Positions 37,208 to 47,312 of a DNA stretch of 64,000 nucleotides are shown piece after piece; the first letter of the stretch is position 1, and every line of letters begins with the position of its first letter. Under the pieces are notes generated by a model, which worked only from the letters and a program-made list of their open reading frames with translations, was not told the origin of the DNA and did no database searches. Made by a program: the position numbers and the translations under genes. This DNA comes from Burkholderiaceae bacterium (lineage in GTDB: Bacteria; Pseudomonadota; Gammaproteobacteria; Burkholderiales; Burkholderiaceae): positions 1 through 64,000 of the forward strand of contig CANJBQ010000011.1 of the NCBI GenBank assembly GCA_947472645.1. The letters are read 5' to 3'.

Positions 37208-38128
37208 ATGTCAATGTCTGATCGCGATGGATTTATTTGGTTTAATGGAAAATTAGTGGATTGGCGTGACGCCAACATCCATGTACTGACGCATAGCCTG
37301 CACTATGGCATGGCGGTATTTGAGGGCGTAAGGGCCTATAAAACTGATAAAGGTACAGCTATTTTTCGTTTAGATGAACACACCAAGCGCTGGTTTAATT
37401 CCGCTAAAATTTTTCAAATGGAGATGCCTTACTCCCAAGATGAAATGTTCAAAGCCCAAATTGAGGTTGTTAGAGCTAACAAGCTTGCATCTTGCTATTT
37501 AAGGCCAATTGCCTGGATCGGCTCTGAAAAACTCGGAATCTCTGCAAAAGGTAACAAAATATTAGTATCAATCGCAGCTTGGGAGTGGGGGGCCTATTTA
37601 GGTGAAGATGGTCTAAATAAAGGTATTCGTGTAAAAACATCCTCCTATAGTCGACATCATGTCAATGTCTCCCTAGTTCGAGCTAAAGCTTCAGGCTATT
37701 ACATTAATTCCATCCTGGCGAACCAAGAAGTTACCGCGCATGGTTACGATGAAGCGCTCCTATTAGATACGGATGGTTATGTTTCTGAAGGTTCAGGAGA
37801 AAATGTATTTATCGTTCGCGATGGAGTACTTTACACTCCAGATTTAGCCTCTTGTCTAGCAGGTATCACTCGTGATGCCATTATGAAAATTGCTAAAGAT
37901 TTAAATATCGAAGTTCGGGAAAAACGGATTACCAGAGACGAAATGTATTGCGCTGATGAGGCGTTCTTTACAGGTACAGCCGCGGAAGTAACCCCAATTC
38001 GTGAATTAGATGACCGCATCATCGGTAATGGTGGCAGAGGTCCTGTCACAGAAAAGATTCAAAATGTATTCTTTGACATCGTTAAAGGTAAAAACGATAA
38101 ATATGCTTCTTGGCTTACTTACGTTTAA
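37208..38128 (+). CDS. ilvE: Branched-chain amino acid aminotransferase
   Basis: A 306-residue class IV PLP transaminase. It moves amino groups between glutamate and the 2-oxo acids of leucine, isoleucine and valine. The N-terminal [27 protein letters not shown] near residue 37, the PLP lysine in [12 protein letters not shown] near 158, and [10 protein letters not shown] near 198 match the family. The ribosome-binding site is aggaaat. It is divergent from pgk over 169 AT-rich bases and begins an ilvE / zinc-finger / waaF block with 10- and 5-base spacings. Confidence 0.95.
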   Translation: MSMSDRDGFIWFNGKLVDWRDANIHVLTHSLHYGMAVFEGVRAYKTDKGTAIFRLDEHTKRWFNSAKIFQMEMPYSQDEMFKAQIEVVRANKLASCYLRPIAWIGSEKLGISAKGNKILVSIAAWEWGAYLGEDGLNKGIRVKTSSYSRHHVNVSLVRAKASGYYINSILANQEVTAHGYDEALLLDTDGYVSEGSGENVFIVRDGVLYTPDLASCLAGITRDAIMKIAKDLNIEVREKRITRDEMYCADEAFFTGTAAEVTPIRELDDRIIGNGGRGPVTEKIQNVFFDIVKGKNDKYASWLTYV

Positions 38129-38138
38129 TTGAAAAAAG

Positions 38139-38327
38139 ATGATTACCACTCAAATTCCGATTGAAGTAGATACAAAAGACTTACCCCTACATTGTCCAAC
38201 CGGCAGTACAAAACATTGGGATTTACATCCTCGTGTTTTCTTAGATATTGCCCATACTGGACATGCCAAATGCCCCTATTGTGGTGCTGAATACGAACTG
38301 AAGCCTGGTGTAAAAGTAGGCCACTAA
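38139..38327 (+). CDS. Small zinc-finger domain protein
   Basis: A 62-residue protein with a CHCC-type zinc finger: LHCPTGS near residue 17-23, a histidine in WDLHPRVFLDI, GHA and the CPYCGAEYEL knuckle near 46-55. Similar small proteins between ilvE and waaF are conserved in Burkholderiales, and the finger resembles that of the NDUFS6-type mitochondrial complex I subunit. Its role is unknown. It lies 10 bases after ilvE and 5 bases before waaF. Confidence 0.88.
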   Translation: MITTQIPIEVDTKDLPLHCPTGSTKHWDLHPRVFLDIAHTGHAKCPYCGAEYELKPGVKVGH

Positions 38328-38332
38328 ACTAT

Positions 38333-39385
38333 ATGCCCCATACCCTCATCATCGCACCCAATTGGATTGGCGATGCAGTGATGTCGGAACCTCTAGTAAG
38401 GGAAGTATTACAAACTGGAGCTAGTCTCACCATACTTGCCAACCCATGGGTAGCACCAGTTTATCGAGCTATGTCAGGAGTCATTGAAATTCTCGAGGCA
38501 GATTTTTCTCATGGCAAATTAGAGTTTTCTCAACGAAGAGCGCTGGCTAAGCAGATTAAAAACAAAAATTTTGATGATGCTATTATCTTGCCCAATAGTT
38601 GGAAATCCATTCTAATTCCTTGGCTTGCGCAAATTCCGCGACGCTATGGTTATCAAGGGGAATTTAGATCTCTTTTTCTTAGCAAGTCTTTACCTAATCC
38701 ACCAAGGCTTGACCGACCGCCCATGGTCGAACACTATTTGGCATTGGCCAGCCTTTTAGGGTCAAAAGATAAAACAAGACTGGAAACTTCTACAAGACCC
38801 CAGCTTCAGGTTCGCAAAAATAACATCAACGACTCAAAAACTTTCCTTGCATCTTTGCCAAACTCTGAGAACTTTTATGTTCTTGCTCCCGGCGCTGAAT
38901 TCGGCCCTGCAAAGCAGTGGCCATGTGAACACTTTGCCAAACTCGCAGAATACATCTTGAATGAAAATTCGATGACAAATGTCGTTTTCATGGGAAGTCC
39001 TAAAGATAAGATGATTGCGCAGCAAATTACACAACAAATACCGCAAAAATATCAAGAGCGAGTCGTAGACTTATGTGGAAAAACATCCCTTGATCAATCT
39101 ATCGCCTTAATTTCACAAGCTAAAGCACTTGCCAGCAATGACTCTGGCATGATGCATATTGGTGCAGCTTTAAGCATTCCTCAAGTAGCTTTTTATGGGT
39201 CTAGTGACCCTCACCACACACCGCCAATGTCGCCATTTGCAGGAATATTATTTTTAGGACTTGACTGTTCTCCCTGCCACCAAAGAAAATGTCCATTGGG
39301 TCATTTGAATTGTTTAAAACAAATTACCCCAGAATCTGCACTAACGGAACTCCATCAGCGAATTTATCAATTGAAAGTAATCTAA
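38333..39385 (+). CDS. waaF: ADP-heptose:LPS heptosyltransferase II
   Basis: A 350-residue GT9 glycosyltransferase that adds the second heptose to the lipopolysaccharide inner core at the cytoplasmic face of the inner membrane. The start LIIAPNWIGDAVMSEPLV is typical of WaaF, with the catalytic aspartate in IGDAV. The donor site is in LAPGAEFGPAKQWP near residue 183 and LASNDSGMMHIGAAL near 262. A cysteine cluster near the end (LDCSPCHQRKCPLGHLNC) is common in WaaF. Its stop overlaps the next start (TAATG). Confidence 0.94.
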   Translation: MPHTLIIAPNWIGDAVMSEPLVREVLQTGASLTILANPWVAPVYRAMSGVIEILEADFSHGKLEFSQRRALAKQIKNKNFDDAIILPNSWKSILIPWLAQIPRRYGYQGEFRSLFLSKSLPNPPRLDRPPMVEHYLALASLLGSKDKTRLETSTRPQLQVRKNNINDSKTFLASLPNSENFYVLAPGAEFGPAKQWPCEHFAKLAEYILNENSMTNVVFMGSPKDKMIAQQITQQIPQKYQERVVDLCGKTSLDQSIALISQAKALASNDSGMMHIGAALSIPQVAFYGSSDPHHTPPMSPFAGILFLGLDCSPCHQRKCPLGHLNCLKQITPESALTELHQRIYQLKVI

Positions 39386-39822
39386 TGCCGCGCTCCGCAC
39401 GACTGTTTCACGACGTTGAAGAAGTTATTGAGAACTGGTATACCTGTCTTCTAAAATGCGATCTCGAAAACGCTCTTAATCTATGGTTCGAGGAAGATAC
39501 CGTGACCTGTATTTTGCCCGATGGCGTAAGACTCAATGGTCATAATGAATTACGCCTCGGCCTCAAAGACCTCATGAAAAACTCAATTGTGCTCGATACA
39601 CTAACAGTTACTAGTCATACCTACATGGGTACTACGTTTGTTGATAGTACTGAGGCTGTCAGATTCAGTAAGAATGTTTTAGAACCTTCTTTTTACATGC
39701 ATATGACCATGATTTTGGTTCAAGGAAGTCTTGGTTGGCGCATCGCCCATCTGCATTACAGTCAAGTTTCAAAAGAGTTCATTCAATCACCTTCAATTGC
39801 CGGTGATCATGGCTTCCATTAA
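39385..39822 (+). CDS. NTF2/SnoaL-like small protein
   Basis: I use the ATG at 39385, fused to the waaF stop as TAATG, giving 145 residues; the frame is open further upstream inside waaF but that part is shadow. The protein has the cone-shaped NTF2/SnoaL pattern: helix VEEVIENWYTCLLKCD, then LNLWFEEDTVTCILPDG, a hinge, and the terminal sheet with WRIAHLHYSQVS. Proteins of this fold next to waaF are frequent in Burkholderiales. They may bind or isomerise a small ligand; no catalytic assignment is possible. Confidence 0.8.
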   Translation: MPRSARLFHDVEEVIENWYTCLLKCDLENALNLWFEEDTVTCILPDGVRLNGHNELRLGLKDLMKNSIVLDTLTVTSHTYMGTTFVDSTEAVRFSKNVLEPSFYMHMTMILVQGSLGWRIAHLHYSQVSKEFIQSPSIAGDHGFH

Positions 39823-39839
39823 TTACTTTTTCTTTTAAC

Positions 39840-40448
39840 GTGGATACCATCATTGATGCAGCGCTTCAGAAATGGCCTCAAGTACCCAATTGTTATGGCT
39901 GGTTAAATTTTGATCGAAGAGGTGAATGGCGTATCCAAAATGAGTATGCCCAACAACACAAACTTCCTGGTGAGCTCATTACACATCAAGGATTTAAATC
40001 CTATATTGAAGCTCATCTCGCCCATGATATGCGTGGAAACTATTTTTTTCAGAATGGCCCACAACGCGTATTTATTCATTTTGCGTATTGTCCGTGGGTG
40101 ATACGTTTTTACCCCCTCGAAGAAGGTCATTGGCAATTACGTACAACTCTAGGTGAGGTAATTGAACCACTTGCTTGTTTTTTAGATGAGCACGGACAAG
40201 TGATGTTTGAAGCTGATTTTTCATCACGAATGGTTAATGAAGAAGGCATTTTTGTCAATAAAACCGTTCGTTCAATTGGTTTGCTGCATGATCATGATCT
40301 TGAAATTTTTTCTGCTTTTGCGAAGGTTTTTCAAAATAACTGTGGCAGTCTGGGCGAATTTTTGTGGCATCAAAAACTTTCGATAGATCCGATCCATAGT
40401 AAAGACTTGCCTGGGCAGTACCACTTTTCAAATAATCCACAGATTTAA
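39840..40448 (+). CDS. Conserved hypothetical protein
   Basis: A 202-residue soluble protein with a GTG start, 17 bases after the NTF2-like gene. It has no signal peptide or membrane segment. Sequence is rich in aromatic residues (NCYGWLNFDRRGEWRIQ, GNYFFQNGPQRVFIHFAYCPWV), suggesting a compact beta-sheet fold, but I recognise no catalytic motif. Comparable proteins sit at this locus in related genomes (recalled), so it is likely real. Its stop overlaps the opposing bepA stop in TTAA at 40445-40448. Confidence 0.75.
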   Translation: MDTIIDAALQKWPQVPNCYGWLNFDRRGEWRIQNEYAQQHKLPGELITHQGFKSYIEAHLAHDMRGNYFFQNGPQRVFIHFAYCPWVIRFYPLEEGHWQLRTTLGEVIEPLACFLDEHGQVMFEADFSSRMVNEEGIFVNKTVRSIGLLHDHDLEIFSAFAKVFQNNCGSLGEFLWHQKLSIDPIHSKDLPGQYHFSNNPQI

Positions 40449-42091
40449 TTTTTAATCGGTAACCTGCCGTTACTTTTTAACTCTTCACGATATAAAAACT
40501 CTAGTTGATTTTTACGAGCCTCAAGCTCTGAGAGTTGGTAAAAGTTACCCGCTCCCTCTTCTTTCGCAATAGTTAATTGCTGTATCGCTGCCGGTAATGC
40601 TCCTTCACATACATATTTCTCCGCAATAGCGGCGTGGTAGCCCAAGGGATTATTCAGCTTAGCATTCCCCTCAGCAAGAAAAGTCCACCATGTTGTATCG
40701 TCTTTTTGTATCTTCGTCTTTTGTTCTAACCAACGAATACCTTCTTTTATTTGTCCAGAGGAGTAATAGGTTTGTACTAAAAGAACACCTGCAGCTTTTG
40801 ACTGAGGATTGTCGTTCATTATCTGCAGTGCCATTTTTTGCGCTTGAACAAAATTTCCCTTAGCTAGCTCAATTTGTCCGGCTGTGACATTAAAAACAAA
40901 GTTTGATCTCGGAAAAATCTCTACTGGACTAATTTTTAGAAATAATTCTTTACTTTTATTCAGAAGCCGCTCTGCCTCCATGGGTTGTTTATCTCGTAGT
41001 GCAATTAAAGATAGACCAAAATTACTTTGCATCGCTTTAACCAGATTTTTACTCGTCGCTAAATTGTTAAAATACTCTTTGAGGGGTGCAGCATCTGATA
41101 ATTGATTCATTTGCTCAACTTTTGCAATCGTCTGATTTAAATAAAAATCAATCGAATTTTTTAAGACGCGGCTCTTATTTTGATCCCCACGAACACGATC
41201 TTCCATATCTGCAATTCGATCGGTGTTTAATGGGTGGGTTCTGACATAGGCGGGCACACCACTATCCATAATACTTGTGGCCCTTTGTAATTTTAGGAAA
41301 AAGGCTGGCATAGCAGTCACATCAAAACCTGCTGCACGAAGAATTTGATATCCAATCCGGTCTGCCTCTCTTTCAGCGTCCCTTGTGTATGTTAATTGGT
41401 TTTGTATGGCTAATGCTTGACCTCCAATAGCTAATCCTTGCGCCGCCCCCGGATTACTCTTAACGGCAATAAACGCTAACAATATGGATGCGAGCATGAT
41501 GATGCTACTACTCGTTCCCATCCCTGCACCACGTGCAATATGCTTTTGCGTTACGTGACCAATCTCATGTCCCAGTACAGACGCCAGTTGAGATTCATTA
41601 TCTGCCAGTAGAAACAAGCCCGTGTGAACCCCAATGTAGCCCCCTGGTAAGGCAAATGCATTAATGCTAGAGTCGCGTACATTGAAAAATTCAAATTTAG
41701 GTGCAAATGGCCCAGAGACGTCAGAGCCAGAAATCTTTTGCTGTTGGGCTCCAACAACAAGTTCACGGCCTAGTTGATTGAGGTAGTCATACATGACCCA
41801 ATTCGTAATATAGTCCTGATCTTTACGAATCTCCCGCATGATGCGATCACCAAGTTTATTTTCATCTAAATTACTCATATCCCCAGATGAAACGTCCCCT
41901 AGGTCAGGCAATATAATGGGCGAACGCCCACCCAGCGGTGGCTCAATTGTAAGTTCTTTACGCTGATTTTGAATCGTCACTTTATCGTCTGCAAACAATT
42001 GCAGGGGATACAATAGTTCAAACCAAACTATTGAAATTAGAATGTAGTAGATAATACTTTTTTTCAAAGAACAACCTTTAAAGACAAACAA
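40445..42091 (-). CDS. bepA: M48-family periplasmic metalloprotease with TPR domain (BepA-like)
   Basis: A 548-residue zinc protease/chaperone for outer membrane protein quality control. The N-terminus has a signal peptide ([22 protein letters not shown]). Peptidase M48 follows with the zinc motif HEIGH in [17 protein letters not shown] near residue 175 and the third ligand in [12 protein letters not shown] near 240. The C-terminal half is TPR-like helical repeats. The annotated ATG start overlaps nothing, but a TTG at 42067 (LKKSII...) preceded by aaagg would give a cleaner signal peptide. It is divergent from moaC, with only a few bases between. Confidence 0.9.
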   Translation of the reverse strand: MFVFKGCSLKKSIIYYILISIVWFELLYPLQLFADDKVTIQNQRKELTIEPPLGGRSPIILPDLGDVSSGDMSNLDENKLGDRIMREIRKDQDYITNWVMYDYLNQLGRELVVGAQQQKISGSDVSGPFAPKFEFFNVRDSSINAFALPGGYIGVHTGLFLLADNESQLASVLGHEIGHVTQKHIARGAGMGTSSSIIMLASILLAFIAVKSNPGAAQGLAIGGQALAIQNQLTYTRDAEREADRIGYQILRAAGFDVTAMPAFFLKLQRATSIMDSGVPAYVRTHPLNTDRIADMEDRVRGDQNKSRVLKNSIDFYLNQTIAKVEQMNQLSDAAPLKEYFNNLATSKNLVKAMQSNFGLSLIALRDKQPMEAERLLNKSKELFLKISPVEIFPRSNFVFNVTAGQIELAKGNFVQAQKMALQIMNDNPQSKAAGVLLVQTYYSSGQIKEGIRWLEQKTKIQKDDTTWWTFLAEGNAKLNNPLGYHAAIAEKYVCEGALPAAIQQLTIAKEEGAGNFYQLSELEARKNQLEFLYREELKSNGRLPIKN

Positions 42092-42103
42092 GTGAACACA
42101 ATC

Positions 42104-42577
42104 ATGCTAACTCATTTTAACCAAGCCGGGGCTGCACACATGGTAGATGTCGGTAATAAAGATTCTACAGAGAGAACTGCGATTGCAACTGGCTCTATCT
42201 ATATGTTACCGAACACCCTTGAATTAATTATTGCTGGCAATCATAAAAAAGGTGATGTTTTAGGAATTGCCAGAATTGCAGGTATTCAAGGAGCCAAAAA
42301 AACTAGTGATTTAATTCCGCTATGTCATCCTATTGGCTTAACTCATGTTTCTGTAGATTTTGAGGTTTTGAAAGAGTCAAATACGGTATTGTGCACTGCG
42401 TTGACAAAGACAATTGGTCAAACTGGTGTTGAAATGGAGGCGCTCACAGCAGTCCAAGTAGCACTTCTAACTATTTATGATATGTGCAAAGCAGTTGACC
42501 GTGGCATGGTGATGGGTGATATCAAGCTGCTTGAGAAGAGCGGTGGTAAGAGCGGGACTTGGGTGGCGGAGAAGTAA
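42104..42577 (+). CDS. moaC: Cyclic pyranopterin monophosphate synthase
   Basis: MoaC, 157 residues, converts the GTP-derived intermediate of MoaA to cyclic pyranopterin monophosphate in molybdenum cofactor synthesis. I prefer the ATG at 42104 ([17 protein letters not shown]), which matches the usual N-terminus, over the GTG at 42092. The active-site block [21 protein letters not shown] and [24 protein letters not shown] are canonical, as is the lysine-rich end. It has no other Mo-cofactor gene beside it here. Confidence 0.95.
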   Translation: MLTHFNQAGAAHMVDVGNKDSTERTAIATGSIYMLPNTLELIIAGNHKKGDVLGIARIAGIQGAKKTSDLIPLCHPIGLTHVSVDFEVLKESNTVLCTALTKTIGQTGVEMEALTAVQVALLTIYDMCKAVDRGMVMGDIKLLEKSGGKSGTWVAEK

Positions 42578-42749
42578 ACGCTAACCTAAGTAGCATCCAG
42601 AGTATGTGACTTTTAGTCTTGTCCAAATGAAGACATCTACATTGCATATTTTTTGCGCATGAACAGACATTGATAATAGGTAAAGAATTAAGAGTGGTTT
42701 TTTCACAATCTATCTCGACAAGAGTATGTGATGAGTTTAGTTAATGAAT

Positions 42750-43646
42750 TTATAAATATTGTTTAAACCAATTAATAGTCTCCTCATAAGTGATTTGACA
42801 AGTCACGGGATTTCGAAACTCATAACTATCATAATGCCCACTATCAGGAAGCTTAACTAATTTTTTAGGCTCTCCACATTTTTCAAAACAAGTGATTTGC
42901 TGAATCGGGGGTACTAGATTATCAAATTCAGCGTAAATAAATAATGCCGGTCTAGGGCTAATCTGATTAACTACCCATTCTGGACGATAACGCATCGTAG
43001 CCTCCGCACTCTCTAAATCTCTTTCTTCACTCTGAAATACATGCCCTTTTTCTTTATGCATTTCTCTTTGCCTTGCAGAGTCAGGATCTCTCAACATAAT
43101 ATCCCCATGAAAAACCATTTTGGGCTCACCAGTTCTTACTCTGCGCTGTGCATCTTCTTCTACCATTTTCTTAAACTCTAACCATTCCCAAGGTCGACGA
43201 ATACTTTGCATCCAAGTCTGACCATTCATAACCCCTACACTAGTCACTAAAACTTTGACACGTTCATCATGCGCCGTCACCCAAACTCCGTTGGCACCAC
43301 CAAAACTTGTACCAAATAATCCAATTCGTTTTGGGTCTACTCCTGGGATTCCTTGAATATATGAGATGGCGTCATAACAGTTTTGAGCTTGTTCAAGTGC
43401 ACGATGGCGATTTCGTTTTCCTTCACTATCACCAAAACCTTGATAATCAAATCCTAAAACAAACCATCCAGCTTTACATAATTCAATCATCATGTGTGTA
43501 CAGTCTGCCTTTGTATTTCCACTGTAGCCTGCAATAACTAGTATTGCCGGCCGAGGCGCATCACCCACTAGCCAATCAGGGGGCGTATATAAATATCCTG
43601 CTAAACGCAACCCGTCGCTGTAAAAATTTACACTGTCATACTTCAT
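42750..43646 (-). CDS. Alpha/beta hydrolase (dienelactone hydrolase/S9-like)
   Basis: A 298-residue cytosolic alpha/beta hydrolase. The nucleophile elbow GLFGTSFGGANG near residues 110-121, the acid in YAEFDNLVPP near 250 and the histidine in PDSGHYDSYEF near 278 make a full triad. The N-terminal DGLRLAGYLYTPP and VLGFDYQGFGDSEG fit esterase or C-C bond hydrolase branches. It is the last gene of the long minus-strand catabolic run, 13 bases after a Bug receptor, and may hydrolyse an ester or thioester substrate or intermediate. The 172 bases between it and moaC hold no gene I can see. Confidence 0.82.
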   Translation of the reverse strand: MKYDSVNFYSDGLRLAGYLYTPPDWLVGDAPRPAILVIAGYSGNTKADCTHMMIELCKAGWFVLGFDYQGFGDSEGKRNRHRALEQAQNCYDAISYIQGIPGVDPKRIGLFGTSFGGANGVWVTAHDERVKVLVTSVGVMNGQTWMQSIRRPWEWLEFKKMVEEDAQRRVRTGEPKMVFHGDIMLRDPDSARQREMHKEKGHVFQSEERDLESAEATMRYRPEWVVNQISPRPALFIYAEFDNLVPPIQQITCFEKCGEPKKLVKLPDSGHYDSYEFRNPVTCQITYEETINWFKQYL

Positions 43647-43659
43647 ATCAACCTCTCGT

Positions 43660-44625
43660 TTAATCTGGTGTAATACCTGCCTGTTGAATCACTTTAGCCC
43701 ACTGAGCAACTTCTAAAGCAATCGATTTTTTAAATTGATCCGGTGAGCTCGCAATAACCTCCCCGCCATCTTTTTGAATTTTATCCATCACATCAGTCGA
43801 GCGAAGTGCTTTTGAAACTTGCTCATTTAACATTTGTATGATGGAAGGTGGAGTCCCCTTGGGCGCTACAAGCCCTACCCAACTATTAAATTCATAACCT
43901 GGGACAAATTCACTTACACTTGGAATATCAGGGAACATTGGTAATCTTTTTGGACTTGTTACCGCTAATACCTTTATACGTTGAGAGTTCATTTGCCCAG
44001 CTGCAGAAAGAACAGATAGGACGCTTAAGTCAACCTCACCGGACATCAAGGCCATTAATGCGGGGCCACCACCTTTATAGGGAATGTGGGCAAATTTAGT
44101 ACTTGTTTGAAAGGCTAAAAGCTCAACCGCTAAGTGGGTGATTCCACCTGCACCAGATGTGGAATATTTAATCATTCCCGGGTTTTTCTTGGCGAAAGCA
44201 ATTAATTCTTGTAGATTTTTTACAGGTAAATTCGCACTCACTGCAATCATGCTTGGTGATGAAACCATCATACTAATTGGTACAAAATCTTTTTCCGGAT
44301 CGTACGATAGTTTTGGGTATAGTGAAATATTTGCAACCAATGGAATCGTATTAGCTAACAATGTATAGCCATCCGCTGGGGCTTTAGCGACTAGTTCATT
44401 GCCGATGTTTGTAGAGGCCCCAGGTTTGTTATCTAAAATAACACTTTGACCTAATCCTTCAGACATTTTTACAGAAATCAAGCGCATAACACTATCCACA
44501 TTTCCACCCGGAGCTACTGGAATAATGACTCGAATTGGTCGAGTAGGATATTGAACATTCTGTGCATTAACACCAATTACTAAAAAAGCAGAAAAAAGCA
44601 GGCAGTATCGAACCCATGCAAACAT
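43660..44625 (-). CDS. Bug-type tripartite tricarboxylate transporter substrate-binding protein
   Basis: The start chosen is the ATG at 44625 (MFAWVRYCLLFSAFLVIGVNAQ), which gives a clean signal peptide and 321 residues; the upstream ATG adds 19 polar residues. Bug signatures are clear: PTRPIRVIIPVAPGGNVDSV, then DNKPGASTNIGNELVAKAPADGYTLL, and a lobe with YSTSGAGGITHLAVELLA. It binds a carboxylate in the periplasm, and no TctAB partner is adjacent. It lies between the liv genes and the alpha/beta hydrolase, all on one strand, but 124 bases separate it from livF, so it may start its own transcript. Confidence 0.9.
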   Translation of the reverse strand: MFAWVRYCLLFSAFLVIGVNAQNVQYPTRPIRVIIPVAPGGNVDSVMRLISVKMSEGLGQSVILDNKPGASTNIGNELVAKAPADGYTLLANTIPLVANISLYPKLSYDPEKDFVPISMMVSSPSMIAVSANLPVKNLQELIAFAKKNPGMIKYSTSGAGGITHLAVELLAFQTSTKFAHIPYKGGGPALMALMSGEVDLSVLSVLSAAGQMNSQRIKVLAVTSPKRLPMFPDIPSVSEFVPGYEFNSWVGLVAPKGTPPSIIQMLNEQVSKALRSTDVMDKIQKDGGEVIASSPDQFKKSIALEVAQWAKVIQQAGITPD

Positions 44626-44748
44626 GATTTGTCTCTTATTAATTGATGATTCAATCATACTGTTCAATATGTTAATGGTCAATCCTTAACCAGTTCCATC
44701 TTCGCCTAAAATTTGGCGCCCCTTCACACCTTTAAAAACATCCATTAT

Positions 44749-45483
44749 TTAAGATAATGATTTACCAACGCCGAGGTAGCTATCTATAATTTTTTGATTT
44801 TCTAATAAATTAGACGCTTTATCTTCTAAGACAATCTTACCCATCTCAAGTACATAACCTCGATCGGCTATTTTTAAAGCGCCTCGCGCATTTTGCTCAA
44901 CTAACAATATTGAAATTCCACTATTTCGTAATTGATAAACTTTTTGCAAAACCTCATGCACGATTTTTGGGGCAAGTCCCAACGATGGCTCATCTAACAA
45001 TAATATTTTTGGTTTAGCCATCAATGCCCTACCAATGGCTAGCATTTGCCGCTCTCCTCCAGAAAGAGTATCTGCAAGCTGACGGCGCCGCTCTTTTAAA
45101 ATTGGAAAAATTTTAAATACGTCATCCATTAACTTTTGCTGATCTCTCTCACCGATTTTCCAACGATGAAAATTTCCTAATGCCAGGTTATCTTCTACAG
45201 ACATTACCCCAAATAATTCTCGAGTCTCTGGCACTAAACAAACACCTTTAGCAACCATCCTAGCAACTGTGTGTTGCTTTAATGGTTCACCATGAAAGAG
45301 CACCGATCCTGTTGAAGGAATCATCCCCATTAATGCGTTTAATAAAGTGGTCTTCCCTGCGCCGTTTGGGCCAATGACCGTAATGATTTCACCCTCTTCC
45401 AGTTGCAGATTCAATTCCTCAACTGCTTTAATTGAGCCATACGCTACAGTAAATTGGTTAATCTGAATAATAGGCGTACTCAT
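44749..45483 (-). CDS. livF: LIV-type ABC transporter ATPase, LivF
   Basis: A 244-residue ABC ATPase energising high-affinity uptake. Walker A GPNGAGKTT near residue 38, Q-loop, signature LSGGERQ near 142, Walker B ILLLDEPSLGL near 160 and the switch histidine region are canonical, and the sequence LVPETRELFGVMSVEDNLALG is typical of LivF. Partners are the LivM-LivG fusion and LivH immediately upstream (4-base overlap). The substrate could be an aromatic acid, because the same strand carries arylacetate-type enzymes, rather than branched-chain amino acids. Confidence 0.92.
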   Translation of the reverse strand: MSTPIIQINQFTVAYGSIKAVEELNLQLEEGEIITVIGPNGAGKTTLLNALMGMIPSTGSVLFHGEPLKQHTVARMVAKGVCLVPETRELFGVMSVEDNLALGNFHRWKIGERDQQKLMDDVFKIFPILKERRRQLADTLSGGERQMLAIGRALMAKPKILLLDEPSLGLAPKIVHEVLQKVYQLRNSGISILLVEQNARGALKIADRGYVLEMGKIVLEDKASNLLENQKIIDSYLGVGKSLS

Positions 45484-47312
45484 GTTTTACTCGCCATTGT
45501 TTCATCTGATACGCCTAAATAAGCATCTAACACACGAGGGTTCACTTGTATCTCCGCTGGAGCACCTTCTGCAATCACATTTCCAAAATCAATTACAGTA
45601 ATTCGGTCTGCCAAATGCATGACAAATTCCATATCATGTTCAATAATCAGAATTCCTAAACCCTCAGATTTCAGTTGCAATAAAAGATCAGCTAAAGCCT
45701 TTTTTTCAAGATGTCGAAGCCCTGCAGCAGGCTCATCTAGAAGTAATGCTACAGGTTGTCCCGCAAGAGCCCGAGCAATTTCGATGATTCTTTGCTTTCC
45801 TAGTGATAATGAACTAGCGGGCAGGTTTTCGGACCCGTCTAAGCCACATCTTCGAATCTGTTTTAATGCCTCAATTCGAAGCGCTGACTCTTCTTTTCGA
45901 TCTAGTCTAAACATCGAAGCAAACCAACCGCACCGCCCCCGAAGATGAGCTCCCAAAGCAACATTTTCAATAACCGGTTGATTTTTTAATAACCTTACAT
46001 GCTGAAAGGTTCTACCCAAACCGCGCTGTGCATAATCTCTTGCTGGGCGAGCAAACATATTCTCTCCCAAAAACTCTACATGCCCTTCGGTTGAAACATC
46101 CACTCCTGAAAGAATATTAAAAAAGGTACTTTTACCGGCGCCATTTGGACCAATCAGAGCATGTATTTCTCCCGCCTTTAAATGCAATGAGATCGATTGA
46201 TTGGCGACTAGTCCCCCAAATCTCTTTGTGACTTTATTGGCTTTTAATAATGTCGTATCCGACGCAGGAATTTGTCTAACGCTCAAATGACTTGCTGGAT
46301 ATTTATCAAATGGAAATTCATTATTTATAGGAGAAACAAAATTAAATAATCGTGCAAACCTTGGCCATAAACCATTGGCGTAATACTGCAAAATAATCAG
46401 CATCAAAATACCAAAAATGATTGCTTCGGTACTGACATTATTTCCAAAAATATGCGTTGGCATATCTTGTAAATAATTTTTGGTAAACGTAAATATTCCG
46501 GCTCCAAGAACAGCGCCCCAAAGATAGCCAACCCCACCGATCACAGCCATAAAAATATATTCAATACTTGCTGATAAATTAAAGGGGGTTGGATTAATGA
46601 ACCGTTGAAAATGGGTATACAACCAGCCAGAAGTTGAAGCCATAAGGGCTGCCAACAAAAAAACCTTGGCTCGATATGCAGTCGTATGAATACCCATTGA
46701 CTCTGCCATCAATCGATTAGTTTTTAACGCTTGTATCGCCCGACCTTCTCTAGAGTTAATTAAGTTATTTAATATCCATATAAAAAAGAATAAAGCCAAC
46801 CAAATTACTATGCCAAATGTTCGAGAGGTATCTAATTTGAAATGCCCTAAAGACAAGGCAGGAATACCCGTCATGCCCGTATGGCCACCTAAAAACTCTA
46901 GAGTTCCAAATAGATAGAAAAAACTTAAGCCCCATGCAATCGTACATAACGGTAAGTAAAAACTTGATAGGTTTAAAGTGAGGAGGCCTAAAAACCAAGC
47001 TAGTACCCCTGCAATGATTAATCCTAATAATAGTCCAGCCCATGGCAGTAAAGATACCAAACCTGTACCTTCAAGCATCTCTATAATTGGTGCTGAGGTA
47101 CAAATCCACCCCGTCGAATATGCCCCAATACCAACAAAAGCGGCCTGGCCAAAAGATGTCATTCCCGCAATACCGGTCATGACAACTAATCCAAGAACTA
47201 CCACAGAGTAAATGCCTACATAATCCAATAAAGAAATAGTAAAGTCAGGCAATAAACTCCACGCAATGATAAATAGCAACGAACACAATATATTGAAGTA
47301 AGTCCTTTTCAT
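45480..47312 (-). CDS. Fused LIV-type permease-ATPase (LivM-LivG)
   Basis: One 610-residue polypeptide with two functions. Residues 1 to about 335 are a LivM permease with about ten membrane helices. Residues from about 352 are a LivG ATPase: Walker A GPNGAGKST near 388, QHVRLLKNQPVIENVALG (LivG-type insertion), and Walker B VALLLDEPAAGL near 512. The signature reads LSLGKQR instead of the usual LSGGQQR, a substitution seen in LivG-type subunits. It is co-translated with LivF (4-base overlap) and LivH (4-base overlap). Fusion fixes the stoichiometry of permease and ATPase. Confidence 0.9.
   Translation of the reverse strand: MKRTYFNILCSLLFIIAWSLLPDFTISLLDYVGIYSVVVLGLVVMTGIAGMTSFGQAAFVGIGAYSTGWICTSAPIIEMLEGTGLVSLLPWAGLLLGLIIAGVLAWFLGLLTLNLSSFYLPLCTIAWGLSFFYLFGTLEFLGGHTGMTGIPALSLGHFKLDTSRTFGIVIWLALFFFIWILNNLINSREGRAIQALKTNRLMAESMGIHTTAYRAKVFLLAALMASTSGWLYTHFQRFINPTPFNLSASIEYIFMAVIGGVGYLWGAVLGAGIFTFTKNYLQDMPTHIFGNNVSTEAIIFGILMLIILQYYANGLWPRFARLFNFVSPINNEFPFDKYPASHLSVRQIPASDTTLLKANKVTKRFGGLVANQSISLHLKAGEIHALIGPNGAGKSTFFNILSGVDVSTEGHVEFLGENMFARPARDYAQRGLGRTFQHVRLLKNQPVIENVALGAHLRGRCGWFASMFRLDRKEESALRIEALKQIRRCGLDGSENLPASSLSLGKQRIIEIARALAGQPVALLLDEPAAGLRHLEKKALADLLLQLKSEGLGILIIEHDMEFVMHLADRITVIDFGNVIAEGAPAEIQVNPRVLDAYLGVSDETMASKT

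Noticed and set aside
37039-37278. N-terminal extension of phosphoglycerate kinase
   Set aside because: The added 80 residues have no counterpart in the family and overlap the ilvE start region; the ATG at 37038 gives normal length.
42092-42103. GTG start for moaC
   Set aside because: The ATG four codons later matches the usual MoaC N-terminus.
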